Shown here piece by piece: positions 11,547-23,441 of a DNA stretch of 64,000 nucleotides. The DNA is from Hymenoscyphus infarciens. Its lineage: Eukaryota; Ascomycota; Leotiomycetes; Helotiales; Helotiaceae. The stretch is taken from assembly GCA_001414345.1 (NCBI GenBank), contig LLCB01000113.1:1-64000 (forward strand). Direction: 5' to 3'. Both the position numbers and the translations under genes were made by a program. Under the pieces are notes generated by a model. That model worked only from the letters and a program-made list of their open reading frames with translations. It searched no databases and was not told the origin of the DNA. The stretch's first letter is position 1. Every line of letters starts with the position of its first letter.

Positions 11547-14500
11547 TACTAAGACTTGGCCTCTACTCCCCTTCTGCGAGTACTTCTGCGAGTACTGCCA
11601 TGAATCACCTACCCTCCTTCAATTTATCCTTTTATTTGTGAGGTGTGGACTGGTTTCAGTAGAGCTTTCTTTTTCCTTCTTCTCCTTCTTCTTTTTCCAT
11701 ATGATGGGATGAAATAGGTTTCTAGGAATCGAGCCTGTGGGAAAGGCGGTCTGTTTATATAAGATGGTTAACTTGGAAAGAGTATCCCAGCGTCAACTAG
11801 CAACAAAGACTGAAATAAATGACACGGCGGATGCAGAAAAGCTGGGATGCTTCCATGAACACCCCTGCGAACCTCCGAAAGATGAGCGACGAGCATTTAG
11901 AGGATTTTGAATTCCTGACTGGGGACCCTCCCACGTATCGTCGAAGGGGATTTGTCGTCGATTCTAGGGTTGTCGTCGTTCCATCTTGATTTCTTAAGAA
12001 TTTAGACTCTTTAGGGGCGAGAAAATCCCCAAGGTCCGTATCAGAGCTAAAGGTACGCTCGACCAGTTTCTAATCATTCTGTAAAGTATCCACCACTTAA
12101 CTCTCAAAATCCTCTGTAGAGATGACCTCCCAGTCTTCTTCGGAGACTTTCTTTTCCTTAGAGACAGGGGGACTCTCCTTTTCTCTTCGGGCTTATGATC
12201 TATGAAATGCAGGTTATGGTGGTTGGTGTAGGGGAGAAGAGAAGGAAGTGTTTGAGTATCGCGTATTTGTAGAGTTTTTGGGGAAGAGAGGGAAAGAAGG
12301 GGTGGAAGCTGAAGAGAGAATAGTAATGGAACATGAGTTTTGAGATTTTATTTCCGTGCCGTAGGTCGTATCGCCGAACTGTTTAACGCTGAGTAAAATA
12401 TACAAAATATCTTTAAGCAAATATCCCCGAGTAAATATCTCCGAGCATGAATATCGATTTCTCCAAATAATCATGTCCGAGATACTATTTCTAAGTACTA
12501 ATTTCCAAGTAGTAGACTAATTCTAAGATAATATTTCTAAAGCTATCTCTAAATAAAAAGCTATATATCTCCGATTAATAGCTCTTCTCTAAGTAAGATA
12601 TATCTGTGCTATATACTACTTTTAAGTATATTTTTCTAAGTCTACTTCTAAGTATATATATAAATAAATAGTTATAAAAATCTCTAAGTAGATATTTCAC
12701 TGTGGAAAAATCTTTCTAAGCCAAAGTAGAGAGAGTGTTTAGAGTAAGTATTATTTCTGAATCATTATTTCCAAATAACATAACTTAGAATAAACTATCA
12801 CCTAGAAACATCTCCGAGTAATATATCCGAGTAATTACTTTCGAGTATATTTCCGAGTAAACATTTCTAAGTACTACTATATAAGTATCACCAAACTATT
12901 TCATGCTATACATTATTCCCGAGAGATTATCTCCAAAGAAATCTATCGCCGAGAGAAGTAGTAGTATAGCTCCTAGTGATAAATTCTATTCCTGAGCCAA
13001 ATTTCCGAGCGATATATCCAAAGTATTATTTCCGAACATTCCAAGGGCCACACAGTTGAGTCGTCCCAGACTACATGTATGGCAGCACGCTTTATCTTAC
13101 TGGATCGCCCTGTAAAATAGGGCCAAGATGCCATCTCACAGGCTCGCTTAGCCTAACTGTTCGACGCCCTTTTCAGGGAGGGTCGCGAATCAGACTCCCC
13201 CAGAGCACTTTACAAAGAGTTACAGCGAAGTGCTCTATCTCCGTACAACTGAGGGCGACCTGCATATAGGGTAGCACGCTGTAATGCCTTTCACCCTGCC
13301 CTGAGCCCTTCTGGTTCGTGGCCAGTCCTAGTGCGTCGAAAAGTCCTGAGGATCTTTGGTTGGGAAGGATAGATAAGAAGAGGGTTTGACATGGTGAGTT
13401 TGTTAAGCAAAGTGTTACTCTTAAATTTTTAGGGAGAAGCGGAACGTATCAACGAAGAAAAGCTTTTTTAGTCAGGTTTGAGGAGGCAAGGTAGTGTGAG
13501 TGGTGATTGTTAGAAGGTGAGAGGGAGAGGAGCGGTTCGCTTAAGAGGTCTTGGAGGTTGAAAGCTTTGATTTAGAGGGAGTGAAGAGGTCAATTCATCT
13601 TTTCTCCCGCGTTTCACTCAGTTCTCTTGATGCGGAATCTATTCAACTAGGGAGCGGTGGAGAGAGATGACAAAAACTGTCAACAATGCCAAAAGATGAG
13701 ATTGGAGTTGATAGACTACGCTTCTGCTAGAGGAACGGAAATGGTTCTGAAGGGTGGGGATTTGTTGTCGATTTTTAGGGCGTTGTCGTTTTGTATTTCT
13801 TCTTCACTCGTTTCTTGCTGTTGTCTTTTCATTCGGAGAGAATGAGAGGAGAGAGCACTCGATTATCTTTACATTAGTATTAAGTTACTTTATAAACGAG
13901 GGATAACGAATTAAAACTCCCACGCACCCCGATAGAACAAAAAGAAGTCTGAGAAGTCTGTTGTCCGGTGAAGCTAGCTGCTTTGGGGAGAAAATATGAT
14001 ATAAGAATTGGAGTTCTAAAGGTGGGGGAAAGAGAGAAGTGGATTATTAGGAAAGGACCCGGGGGGAGCGAGGGGTGGGGGTGAGGATTTAATTAAGAAG
14101 AAATGGTACTTGTAAGAATTATATCTGACTTGTGTCTGATGTTTCACACTTATCCTCTTGCATTTCACGACTCTCAAATTATGCAAACCATGCAAAATAG
14201 CTAGCATACACTCAGTACACTGCGTGACTCAATGATTTTCTGAAGGTGATAGGGCGGTGGGCTAACTCATGGCAATATTAGCAAGACACCAAGAATTCCT
14301 TCTCGAACTCATCTTACCTGGCCCTTCTGGCGTCGGCAGAAATAAGCCGGGTAGGCACAAAGTAGGTCCTAACCTTCGAACTTTTCACAAAACGTAGTGG
14401 GGGTGTTCAGCTATTAGGTTGCTGAATTTCTAGATAATAGGAAAAGAAATGGGGGCGTTACTTGCTTTCAGTTTTAAGAATGCAGTCGTTTTTTGTTTAG

Positions 14501-15669
14501 TCTGTTATTTTTTTGGATTGTATTAGGAAGATTAAGTTTAAAAGAAAGGGGAGGTATAGAATTATGATTTCGTGTTCTACTTTTTAACTTAAGGACTCAG
14601 AGGGAAGAGAAGTTACGCCATCGAAAATAAACTTCTAGTTGTTTAGAAAGTATGTTTAGGGGTGGTATATTCGGTTAACTTTTTGCTTTAGGGAGGGGGG
14701 TTATATAAGACTTCTCTTTTCTTTGACGGGAAGGATGACAGGATGAAGAAACGTCTTGATATTAAGCTTCGATTTCGAGTGTTGTGAATCGGTTGGTGTT
14801 TGATGACATTTTTCTGGTATCCGCTTTTATATCACCTGTATTAGAGGTTTCGAGGTATGATAATAACTTTTTCCATCCACCCGGGTATACTAGAGGTCAC
14901 ATCTATCTTCGTTAGCTTTAATTAAGAAAACCACCAAGGAATTCATTAAATCACTTAGAACCTTCTCAAACACCGTTTACGCAACTTAAAATAACCAGAT
15001 TTTTTAGATCATATTCCCAACATCATATTCAAAAGTTGCAAAAGGCTAAAGTCATTATAACAGTCAAGTCGTTAATAATTCTGTTTTACTTCACTCCACA
15101 TCTCTACTAGGTACAATTCAAGCACCGATTTAGGATTTGCTTCTTGTTACGTTTTTTGATTCTGAAAATTGTGAGGGGGTTATACAAGGGGGGCTGTTGT
15201 TGAGCCCAAAGTTGCTGTCGAGCATTTTTCATTCCCCCGTTTAAATTTCAGAATATCACCCAAAGGAAGGCCAGATAGTGTGCCCAGCAACAGAATGCTC
15301 CTTTTTAAAAGGCTATAACAGACTTTCGTTTTCATTTACCTTCTGGTCTCTCTCCACATCCAACGTCGGGTTGCGAGACTGTTTATTTAGCTTGAAAGTT
15401 GTCCTCATAGCAAGTGGTCTTATATATGTACAACGTTTTAGACAGGTTACTTCAGTGCAGTAGAGGAATTATGAAATGGAAATTTGGCTTTGATAGGTTG
15501 GTTTTACCCAATATCGTTATTGTCCGGGTATAGTACAAGACTTTAAGTCTGAACCCACCGGCCTTTTTACACTAAAAACTCAGAGTGCGCGAGTTGCTAT
15601 AGGTGCTTAAGTAAGGATCTTATTAAAAACCTTTATATAATACACTTACTAAAATAAACAACTTATATA
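11547..15669. other. AT-rich, gene-poor block between the two MITEs
   Basis: No recognisable gene. It contains the degenerate minisatellite at about 12380-13040 and two copies (about 11948 and 13756) of a motif of about 50 bp that reads GGGGATTTGTYGTCGATT.. followed by GTTGTCGTYKT; a third copy lies near 16975. A balanced-composition stretch at 13040-13340 holds a 64-codon ORF without recognised similarity, which is not called. Confidence 0.45.
12380..13040. repeat. Degenerate minisatellite with ATATTTCCGAGTA core
   Basis: Irregular head-to-tail units of about 12-17 bp built on TTCCGAGTAATAT, for example CTCCGAGTAATATATCCGAG and ATATTTCCGAGTAA. Many units have C or G replaced by T or A (TTTCTAAGTA), which lowers the GC content. 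The core is the reverse complement of that in the array at 4022-4339, so the two arrays face each other across 8 kb. Confidence 0.55.
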
Positions 15670-16122
15670 TAGTGAGTTACGAGTTAAGCTTGAATTTACC
15701 TACTTTTTTTATAATCTAAGTTTTTTTTTTATTAAAGCTTTCTCTCTCTTTTATATTACTTATTAATTCAAAGTTAGTATAATAAAAGTAAACTAAAGGA
15801 GAAATTATTCTTAAAATTACCCCTTTTCTTAAAAGGATTTTAAAAAAAAAATTCACTACCTCTATACGCTCTATAAGGTTAATAACCAGCTATACTAAGA
15901 CCTTATATAGATATAAAATTATCTGTTTTTATCTTATAAAGTTTATAGAGTATAAGAGGAGATATAAGCCTCTTCTTTCCTATTCTTATAAATAGTATAT
16001 TATATATTATTATTAATTAATAGGTAAAAGAGTGTCTAAAAAGGAGGAAATCAAGGAATTTTCTTAAAAAGCTCGGATTATAAAAAAAGTAGGCAGATTT
16101 AAGCTTAACTCGTAACTTACTA
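15670..16122. mobile_element. Tc1/mariner-type MITE, copy 2 (453 bp), RIP-mutated
   Basis: The left end (TAGTGAGTTACGAGTTAAGC) and right end (..CTTAACTCGTAACTTACTA) match copy 1, with TA target duplications at 15668-15669 and 16123-16124. The terminal differences from copy 1 are CA to TA or TG to TA, the signature of repeat-induced point mutation. Internal blocks such as AAAGAGTGTCTA and TTTATAGAGTA are shared with copy 1. No ORF. Confidence 0.82.
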
Positions 16123-16633
16123 TACTTATAAAACTCATTTTAGAAGAGTATTATCTTGAACCAGGTTAAAGAATATAAGTAACATCAAAAATCCCGGCAT
16201 TTTTATATAAAACTGATGATTTTCTAGTTGTAAATTCCGTTTGTTAAGTTTAAGCTACTACTCTAAAACCAACTTTGATATTTTTATAATTTAAGCTTAA
16301 AAGACTCTAATTCAATTATAAAGATATAGACCTACTTAAAATTAAAATAAAGGTTATAATAAAGTATAGAATTATAATATATAAGTGCTAACTTTTAGCC
16401 GTTTTTGGTGTGTTTTTATAAGACGGGCTCAGACTTAAAGTTAGGGACTTTAGAAGCATACGCCTACTCTTATCATGTTTTCATTTTTCTAACTTCTTAT
16501 AATTATATTTAGGCTAACATGAAACTAAAAATAGGAGAGAAGAGAAGAAAAAGAGTCGTGGTCAGAAGAAATCCAGCAAGTCAGGAGTAAGCAGCAACTA
16601 CTTCTATAAATTTTGAGTTCTTCGCCTTCATGA

Positions 16634-16903
16634 CAGAGTGAAAGAGTGAGCAGCGGAAGAGCCGATATTCATGATAGTGGTATTGATGTGTGGTATGCTT
16701 GTATATTTATCAAAATAGGAGCAGGAGATCTAGACAAAGAATTATTAGCTTTTATAGAGAGTGTGGCCAGTGATCATCTGGAAGAACCGTCATTGGAAGA
16801 GATATTTCTCGATCAAACCTCACCAGTCGTTAACAGACAGGTGGAGAATCTAATCTCCCAGTTTTACATCAAAAGTATTCATAAAGAAACTTATGGCGTC
16901 TAA
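16634..16903 (+). CDS. Short open frame without ATG; possible exon or gene remnant
   Basis: A frame of about 90 codons is open between a TGA at 16631 and its stop at 16901. It has no in-frame ATG at the start; the first usable non-canonical start is a GTG at 16646. The peptide looks protein-like (acidic, with LDKELLAFIESVASDHLEEP and VNRQVENLISQFY) but I do not recognise it. It lies just downstream of MITE copy 2 in AT-rich DNA, so a remnant of a larger gene or an orphan exon is more likely than a complete gene. Confidence 0.22.
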   Translation, partial: QSERVSSGRADIHDSGIDVWYACIFIKIGAGDLDKELLAFIESVASDHLEEPSLEEIFLDQTSPVVNRQVENLISQFYIKSIHKETYGV

Positions 16904-17434
16904 ATAAGACAAAAGAAACCTACAATCTCTTTACAGTGTGTGATCGAAGATGTTAAGTTGATATAATTACGGCCGGGGGATTAATTGTCGATTTTTAGAC
17001 TATTGTCGTTTCCCTCTTCCTCTTGGTTTACTTGGAGCGTCTTTCAAGGGAGATAACAGGTACACAGATTTATATTTGCTTACCAGATCCTCTTTATTCT
17101 CATCTGAACACCCCCCAAGAGGATTTGGTTCTCCCTCCTCTTCTCTGTTGGTTGGTGGTGGCGTGTCGCCTATAGTGTTGGTATGTGGAATTAATATAAG
17201 TGAAGTTCTATTTATAAAATTCCGCAGAGAGGGTATTCTAGCCTTATAGATATTCTAGGGCTGTTAGTGATTTATTAGGTTGTTTGTGGAATCTGAGTTG
17301 GTTAAGGAGTGAGATAGTTGCGGGTTGTCAAGATTTGTTAAGTGGGTTGGAGTTGTTCTTTATTTGATGGATATTAGAGCAAGTCTCGAAGTACTCAAGA
17401 TTTTCTGAAGAAAGAGCATTGCATACAACATCTC
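16904..17434. other. Intergenic, third copy of a dispersed 50-bp motif
   Basis: Around 16975-17025 the sequence GGGGGATTAATTGTCGATTTTTAG.. followed by TATTGTCGTTTCC matches, with substitutions, the motif near 11948 and 13756. Nothing else recognisable. Confidence 0.35.
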
Positions 17435-17674
17435 TTAGCTGATATCCTTTAAAGTCGCATCTTGGTCTTTTCTTGGTCTTCGGCTTTCCTGTTCCCCGAA
17501 GAGAGCTAGAAGAGGCGCAAGGCTATTGAAAAGATTGTCTGCTAAACTTGACACCTGGAATCCGGATGGAGGGGGCCCTTTCACATAGTTGAGCCGGCTG
17601 AAATAGCACTCATCGTAACGGTCGGTGTTGCCGTTGTGCTCTTTCTTCGTCGTGTTAAGTGATGGGTGTCGCAA
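17435..17674 (-). pseudogene. Truncated fragment of a large fungal membrane/ankyrin-STAND-type family
   Basis: The reverse-strand peptide contains YFSRLNYVKGPPPSGFQ, then ADNLFNSLAPLLALFGEQ. I recall this block from the N-terminal region of large Leotiomycete/Sordariomycete proteins (often annotated as ankyrin-repeat or STAND-like), where it is followed by hundreds of residues. Here similarity stops right after GEQ and the frame ends about 20 codons later, so only about 45 conserved residues survive. Upstream reverse-strand sequence (to 17775) is open but unrecognised. Best read as a gene relic. The family assignment is from memory and is uncertain. Confidence 0.4.
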
Positions 17675-18294
17675 CTGAGGGACCGTGGTTGTTGTAATTG
17701 ATTAAACGAGGCTGTGCTAGAGTCAGCTAAAGGCAAGCTACGAGCTTTACGGGCCATGCATATCTCGAGTAGCAAAAAGGCTAGGCAAAGACAGAGAGAA
17801 TAGCAAAACCAACTTCATTCTGTCAAAGAACCTAGCAAGATGTTTTCAAACTACAAAACCAAGTTCCCCACTGTATACATAAATCTCGTTCTTGTTTTCA
17901 TGAACTCGTAACGACTCATAAACTCATATTCGTCAGATTGTCTCGTATCAATCGTAAATGTCATCGCCTCATAAAACGAATACGCCAAGACAAAAAACAC
18001 AAAAGCAATTCAGCAGCAAGTCAGATCCAAACAGTACTCTGAATACACAAGAGCCATCCACCAAATTGTGACCGAGAGCCTGGGAAAGACGAAGCTTTCG
18101 TGCGAGTGGAAATAAAGAACCAAATATCTGAATATTGATTCTTCAAGATCTACTAGCACAACAAGTCTCATTCTCCCAGGCTCTTGGCACAACCACAGAT
18201 AGTAGAACAAAAGGTACATGCAAAACATTTTTCCAAGCCACCACCCACAAACATTCAAAACACTACTCCACCACGCCACACCACACCCTCCACT
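17675..18294. other. Downstream flank of the CorA-like gene
   Basis: No gene recognised. The last 300 bases before 18295 are probably the 3' UTR and terminator region of the reverse-strand CorA-like gene. Confidence 0.35.
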
Positions 18295-20298
18295 TCACTC
18301 CCTTTTAGTATCCCAAGTACTAGCCTTACTCATAGTCCGTCTCCGCATCATAGCCATAATATTCTTCTCCATATCCTCACTCCCATTTTCCAAATCCTGA
18401 TCCTCCTTCCCGTACTTCCTCTCTCTTTTGCGTTCCCAGAACCACCATCCACCTACAATAACAGTGGTAATCGGAATCGTGAAGGCCCAGTAAATCCAGA
18501 ATTGGGGCGAGATGACGGGTTGGTTGGGGTCCGGGTTGAAGTTGAAGAATGTCATGCTGAAGACTGCAGCGAGGTAGGCTCCGGGGAGAAAGATTGCCCC
18601 GAGGAGGGAGATGGTTTTCATGGCTGCGCTGTCGCGCTTTGAGGCGTGTGCTAATTTTCTGTGAGGTGGGGGTGTGAGCTAGCGTTGAAATGTGTTTTAT
18701 TGGGAAGAGGCAGATAAGAGGGGGGTGGGGAGTGGGTGACTTACCTTTGCTCGCCAGCCATTTGAAAATTCAATTTGGACTCCTTCTGGGCGATGATATT
18801 GTAGAGCTGTAGCCAAAATTAGTTCTCGTTTGAAAGCGAAAAGAAGGGGGAAACCAAAACCCACCGCACTCCTCTGAATCTCCAACCTTTGCAAAGTCGT
18901 ATGAGCATAACTATCAATGCCTTGCAACTTGACCCTATAAAAGTCGATCCTAGAAACCATACTAGAATGCAACTGTCTCATAACCGAGTTTTTCTTCTTC
19001 TCCTCGGGCAGTTGCTCGTAAAATCGATGCATCGCCTTCTCCATCCCATCCAAAATATCCATATAAGCCTTTGGTCTCTTCCACAAAACCTGACTATGGC
19101 ACTCCACCAAATCTCTGTTAACCGCATCTAGATCCACAACCCCACCTTCAACATACCCTTCCTTCGCTAAGATGTCGGTCCTCATCGAGACAGCATTTTC
19201 AAGGCGGCGCAGCCAATCACGTGCTTCTCGTTGTTTGATGTCGGTTTTGTAGTTGAAATCGTGCGAGAAAATGATAGCTGGGAGAAGCATGGGATGGCCT
19301 ACTTGGCTAGCACATGCTTTGAGGTGGCGGATACATTCGACGATATCAGAACTGGGTGTCCCTTTGCAGTAGCCGGTGGTGATGCCGCGATTTATGTCGT
19401 GCGAGAGGGTAAGTTCCCAGCCTCTGGTGTATCCTTTCTTGCGGACATCGGATTTGCGGAATATTATTTCTGCTTAATTGTTAGAACTGCTAGTTCAACA
19501 AGTAGAAATTTGCCCTCAAGTCTGGGCTCTCCAAGTCGGGGGTCAAGGGTCAAGCCAGAACAGGGAAGGAATGACCTGAACTCGACCTCAACATGCGCCT
19601 ACTCCCTCCTTCCCTCTCCTATCCGTACAGTGGGTGTACCATCTGTTAAAACAGAAAAACTCCTCGAGAGACTCGAGAGACATAATAAAAAAAGGACAGA
19701 CAATAAAATAAACCTACGCAAATGGGGATTTTCCTCGTCCTGATCCCAAGCAGCCCAAAAGAAAGGCCCCACACAACTCGTACTCTCAATAGACCGATAC
19801 GGAAGATGCAAAGCATTAACCATAGAAATATACTCCGAATGCACAAAGCTCAAATAATGTGGTGTGAAGGTATCAGGATGTGAGGCATTCTGCTGAAGTC
19901 TGTGTAACATTGTCAGTAGGGGCTGTATTGTCAAAATCCCAGACCGCCACGTTCATAACTCAAAACTCACATCAATCGTAAAGAAGCCGTGGCTGTAACG
20001 CCAGCTGGAATCTTTTGTGGTATGAAAGCGCCCTGAATTGGGGTTATTAGAGTTTTCTGGGATGGGAGGTTATAGGGATGTGTACACGCTGATGGAGGAA
20101 GTTCTCGAATTCATCTGGGGTTAGCGGATGCTCTTCGACGGTGTTGTAATGGGGATCCTTAACACCATTAGCAAGTACTTCGAAAGGACCCATCCAGATT
20201 GAAAATCTAACCGAGTAACAGAAGATCTCAAGATACGTCGTTGCCTCCCCTACAATCTTGCACAATTTCACATTCTCCTTGAACATATAATCATCCAT
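18295..20298 (-). CDS. CorA-like Mg2+ transporter-domain membrane protein, 6 exons
   Basis: CDS complement(join(18295..18658,18745..18806,18865..19469,19718..19899,19971..20032,20086..20298)), 495 aa. All five introns are GT-AG and restore a fungal family sequence at each joint (LHQR-GAFIPQKIPAG, LRLI-LQQNAS, ENPHLQ-IIFRKSDVRKKGY, IQRSA-LYNIIAQKE, GEQR-KLAHASKRD). The C-terminus has two membrane segments, about residues 390-412 (ISLLGAIFLPGAYLAAVFS) and 428-449 (FWIYWAFTIPITTVIVGGWW), separated by a short loop, as in CorA/ZIP-type channels. The GMN signature after TM1 of true CorA channels is not seen; the position reads SMTFFNF. Mg2+ transport is therefore uncertain. The N-terminal ATG is the best available, but an extra upstream exon cannot be excluded. 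Confidence 0.8.
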
Positions 20299-20906
20299 CG
20301 CGCTAACAGCAGCGGGGTTCCCACCACATAGTATCCTTGAGTATTTGATTCAATCTGCTCAATTCGATTCAGTCAGTCCAAAAAGAAGCAATTGGCAGTT
20401 CGCGAAAACCAATCACACAAGCGCGACGCGAAAAAGCAAAGATGATGAAGAAGGGGTTGGTGAAGGCTCAAGATTCACTCAACTCGATCTGCGGTTGCCC
20501 CACACCTGCACAGGCGGACTGACACCTCGGTACCAAATATTCACCGCTTTCCCTACTTACAGCAAAATGTGAAGTTCCTACAGAAATCCAACCAATCATA
20601 AATTTCCCTTGCCAGATGCGAGGCTGAAAATATCAACAAGGTATGTTACGGTGTGATTGGTAAGTTGTACGAAAGAGGCGGAATAACTGGAATCAGATTC
20701 GTCAGGCAAAATCAATCCTTGTGTTGATGACCCGGGAATTGCCGCCGTATGAGAGCGTTGGGGGCCAAAAGTATTGTGACGACGATATTGAAATGTCTAT
20801 TCATTAACACACGAGAAAAATCTCGAGTGACTTCGTTACCAGGGGGGTATTTCAAATCTATTCTAAGACAAAACTCCTCCCGCTATGCTTCAGACTAAAT
20901 GACACT
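20299..20906. other. Intergenic between the CorA-like and LMBR1-domain genes
   Basis: 608 bp separating two reverse-strand genes. It should hold the CorA-like promoter and the 3' end of the LMBR1-domain gene. No clear motif seen. Confidence 0.35.
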
Positions 20907-23013
20907 TCACAGCCTAACTCTCCCCGAGTCCTGTCGGCCAAACCAACGTGATATAACACTGTCGCTTTCCTGAGGTGGCTCTTCAGCATCACCACCCATC
21001 CATTTCGGTCGCTTGAATCCATCGCCAACATTCTGTAACCACTTCGGTGTTTGGACCGTGTCCATAGTGTTTTTAAATCGGTGTCCAAACGCCTCAAAGA
21101 AGGTCTCGTCTTCAGGTTCAGATGACTGGCCTGCACTAGGTCTGCTTGTCGATGGCTGTCCCAAGGCCCTCCTCTCAGCAGCCGGCATAGACAAGGTTGG
21201 TGCAGCTCGATTGTTTGGATTATTTGGAACGTGTGTCCGTCGTTCCGTATTTGAAAGTCGGCCTAGAGAAGAGGCACCTTGTAATTCCCGTTCAATCAAG
21301 TCTCGACCTTCACGCCATGAACCTGTTCCATAGCCACTCTCATTGTCTTCATCCTCATCATCTATCACGCCTCCAAATCCAACACAATTCTTCACTTTTC
21401 CATAGAGGTTGAATAGTGTCGCACAGACCGGGATTAAGACGAAAGTTGGGAACAACAGATTGAACCACGTGCCGAGTGGTGTTAATTCGACATATTTCCC
21501 TAAAAACTTGAAGAAGACCGTCCTATCGTATGTGTCGGGGAGTAGAAATGTGATAAAGTTGAAGGATAAAGGTACGGAAAGCTTCGCAACCTGCATAGCG
21601 TACCACATAGCGCTTTCACCGTGAGTATTTCTCCTTACCAACGCTCTTCCTCTCCACACTTTAACTTCAGTGAGTGATAACATAGCTGCGGAGCACATAT
21701 AAAGTATCCAAAAAGCCGAGATAACTTGGCCGGCAAATCCAATTTGTCCCCTGTCGCCTTCGGCATGGTGGACAACTGTAACTGCGATTATTGAAAAGAA
21801 TGGATTGATGGATTTGATCACTTCTGACCATATAATGCAGAAGGAGGCCAGGGAAAGAAGGGTTCCAAGAAGGATACCTGAGTAGGGAAGGAAAAAGTAG
21901 TTGTATATATATCGAGTGTATGGCGTTAGAAGAGTGATGCGGTCGAAAAATGAGTTGCTGGGTGAAGCTTCGCCTATTTCAATGCGCTTCGATGCAGCAG
22001 AGTCTAATATTGCCCGAGTCTCTGTCGAAGATTGCAAAATACGATCCCACTCGTCCAGATACCTCGCACGACTGTGTCTTGATCTATCAAGCTGCCGGCT
22101 GAGGTCTGCGAGGAAAGGGGCGGTAATGACACTAGGAATGTCGACTCGGGGCGTGGACATTCGTCGAGTGAGAGTTCTCGGCTGGAAGTTTTCTGGTAAA
22201 TGCGACTGGTCGCTGAGCTCCTCTATCCAATCTGAATATTGCTTCGCAGAACCAGTTTTCCGTAGGGCAAGTGCTGCAACTTGCGCCTCAAGATTCTCGA
22301 GATTTTCGATCGCCCCCTCCATTTTTTCGTGTACTTTGGCAGCCTTGGCTTGGATCCTCCTCAGTCTTCCACTAATGTTGGCATTTCGGAAAAGACTCCT
22401 CGGAATCGCTACCAAACCATGACCCATCAGCATTACTGAAAAGATCAAAGAATAGCAGTACGCCAGGGCCATTATCAAGCCTTTCAGTGACGTCAAAGAT
22501 GCGCCTGAGGATATGAAGAAGTATATCATCCCGAGTAACCCGGTTCCCAAAACAATCGCCTGATATTGGGCATTCGCGCGAAGGGAGTATATGAGCCGGC
22601 TTTTTGGTTCTCGGTATCCAGCGTCGGCATATTCTTCGAGTATGGGTAAGATAAACCTACAGTCCCGTCAGTCAACTACATTTTCGCGAAAGCTTAGGCA
22701 AAAGTGCGTACCAGGTGAGTGCAAAAGTAAGCCAATAGCTTATGCGCCATGAAACCAACAACACCGCTTCCGGAAGCCATATTCCTCTACTCGCGCCATT
22801 TTCACCTCTGGAACTCGATGCTAGATCTATTGGGACCAACAAAATAATGCTCGCTGGCAGTCCGAGGGCAAAGAAGATGGGTACGGTGAGGTATGCCGGT
22901 GTTGTTCGCAAAGGGAGGTAGTGGCGCAAGATTAGGAGCACCCCAAGAGCGATGACAAGTAATGCGCCGATTGTAAATACCACGGAACCAACGGGGGAGG
23001 GTGTACTTGTCAT
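20907..23013 (-). CDS. LMBR1-domain multipass membrane protein (LMBD2-like)
   Basis: CDS complement(join(20907..22656,22712..23013)), 683 aa. A 55-bp intron joins ..FALTW to FILPILEEYADAGY. The N-terminus is a membrane segment followed by LLVPIDLASS and WRISYWLTFALTW, typical of the LMBR1/LIMR family; relatives are lipocalin-receptor-like or GPCR-associated membrane proteins. A coiled-coil-prone region (RRIQAKAAKVHEKMEGAIEN) lies between membrane blocks, as in LMBD2. The last 200 residues are hydrophilic and low in complexity (Ser, Arg, Glu-rich), probably cytosolic. The biochemical role of fungal members is not established. Its start lies 428 bp from the start of the divergent gene at 23442. 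Confidence 0.82.
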
Positions 23014-23441
23014 GTCGAATTTGGTAGAGTTGAATATTGCATCTGATTTCGATATCTTAACAGGACCCCTTATCCAAGAAAGATATAATAATCTCTATCT
23101 TTGCATGATGTGTTTGAAACTGTTCAAGGTCCAGTCCTAGCGGGAGTTGATGATGGCCTTGCTTCCCGGCAGTCGCGGAAGGGGTGCGGCGTTAGAGGAT
23201 GGCTGGTGAATGTACTATGTCCACACCCGAGTCCTTTTTGAAGGTGACGTGACCCACAAGGTGATGAACCTTGTCGTCCCCTCCAAAACCTCGCACCCGT
23301 CAACCTTTTTTGGTCTACACAGGGCGATGGGGTTTTGAAGCCCAACAGGCAGCAAGATGTCTTTAAACTCTTGCGACTTGCCTCCCCTTCTAGTCACCCA
23401 ATTCCCCATTCAAGACCTCGACTTTGACAGCTTCCGACTCA
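23014..23441. promoter_or_regulatory. Shared upstream region of a divergent gene pair
   Basis: 428 bp between the start codons of the LMBR1-domain gene (reverse) and the repeat-containing unknown gene (forward). No gene of its own. No specific element recognised. Confidence 0.35.

Noticed and set aside
13075..13269. 64-codon ORF in the balanced block after the minisatellite
   Set aside because: No recognisable similarity, no promoter or splice context.
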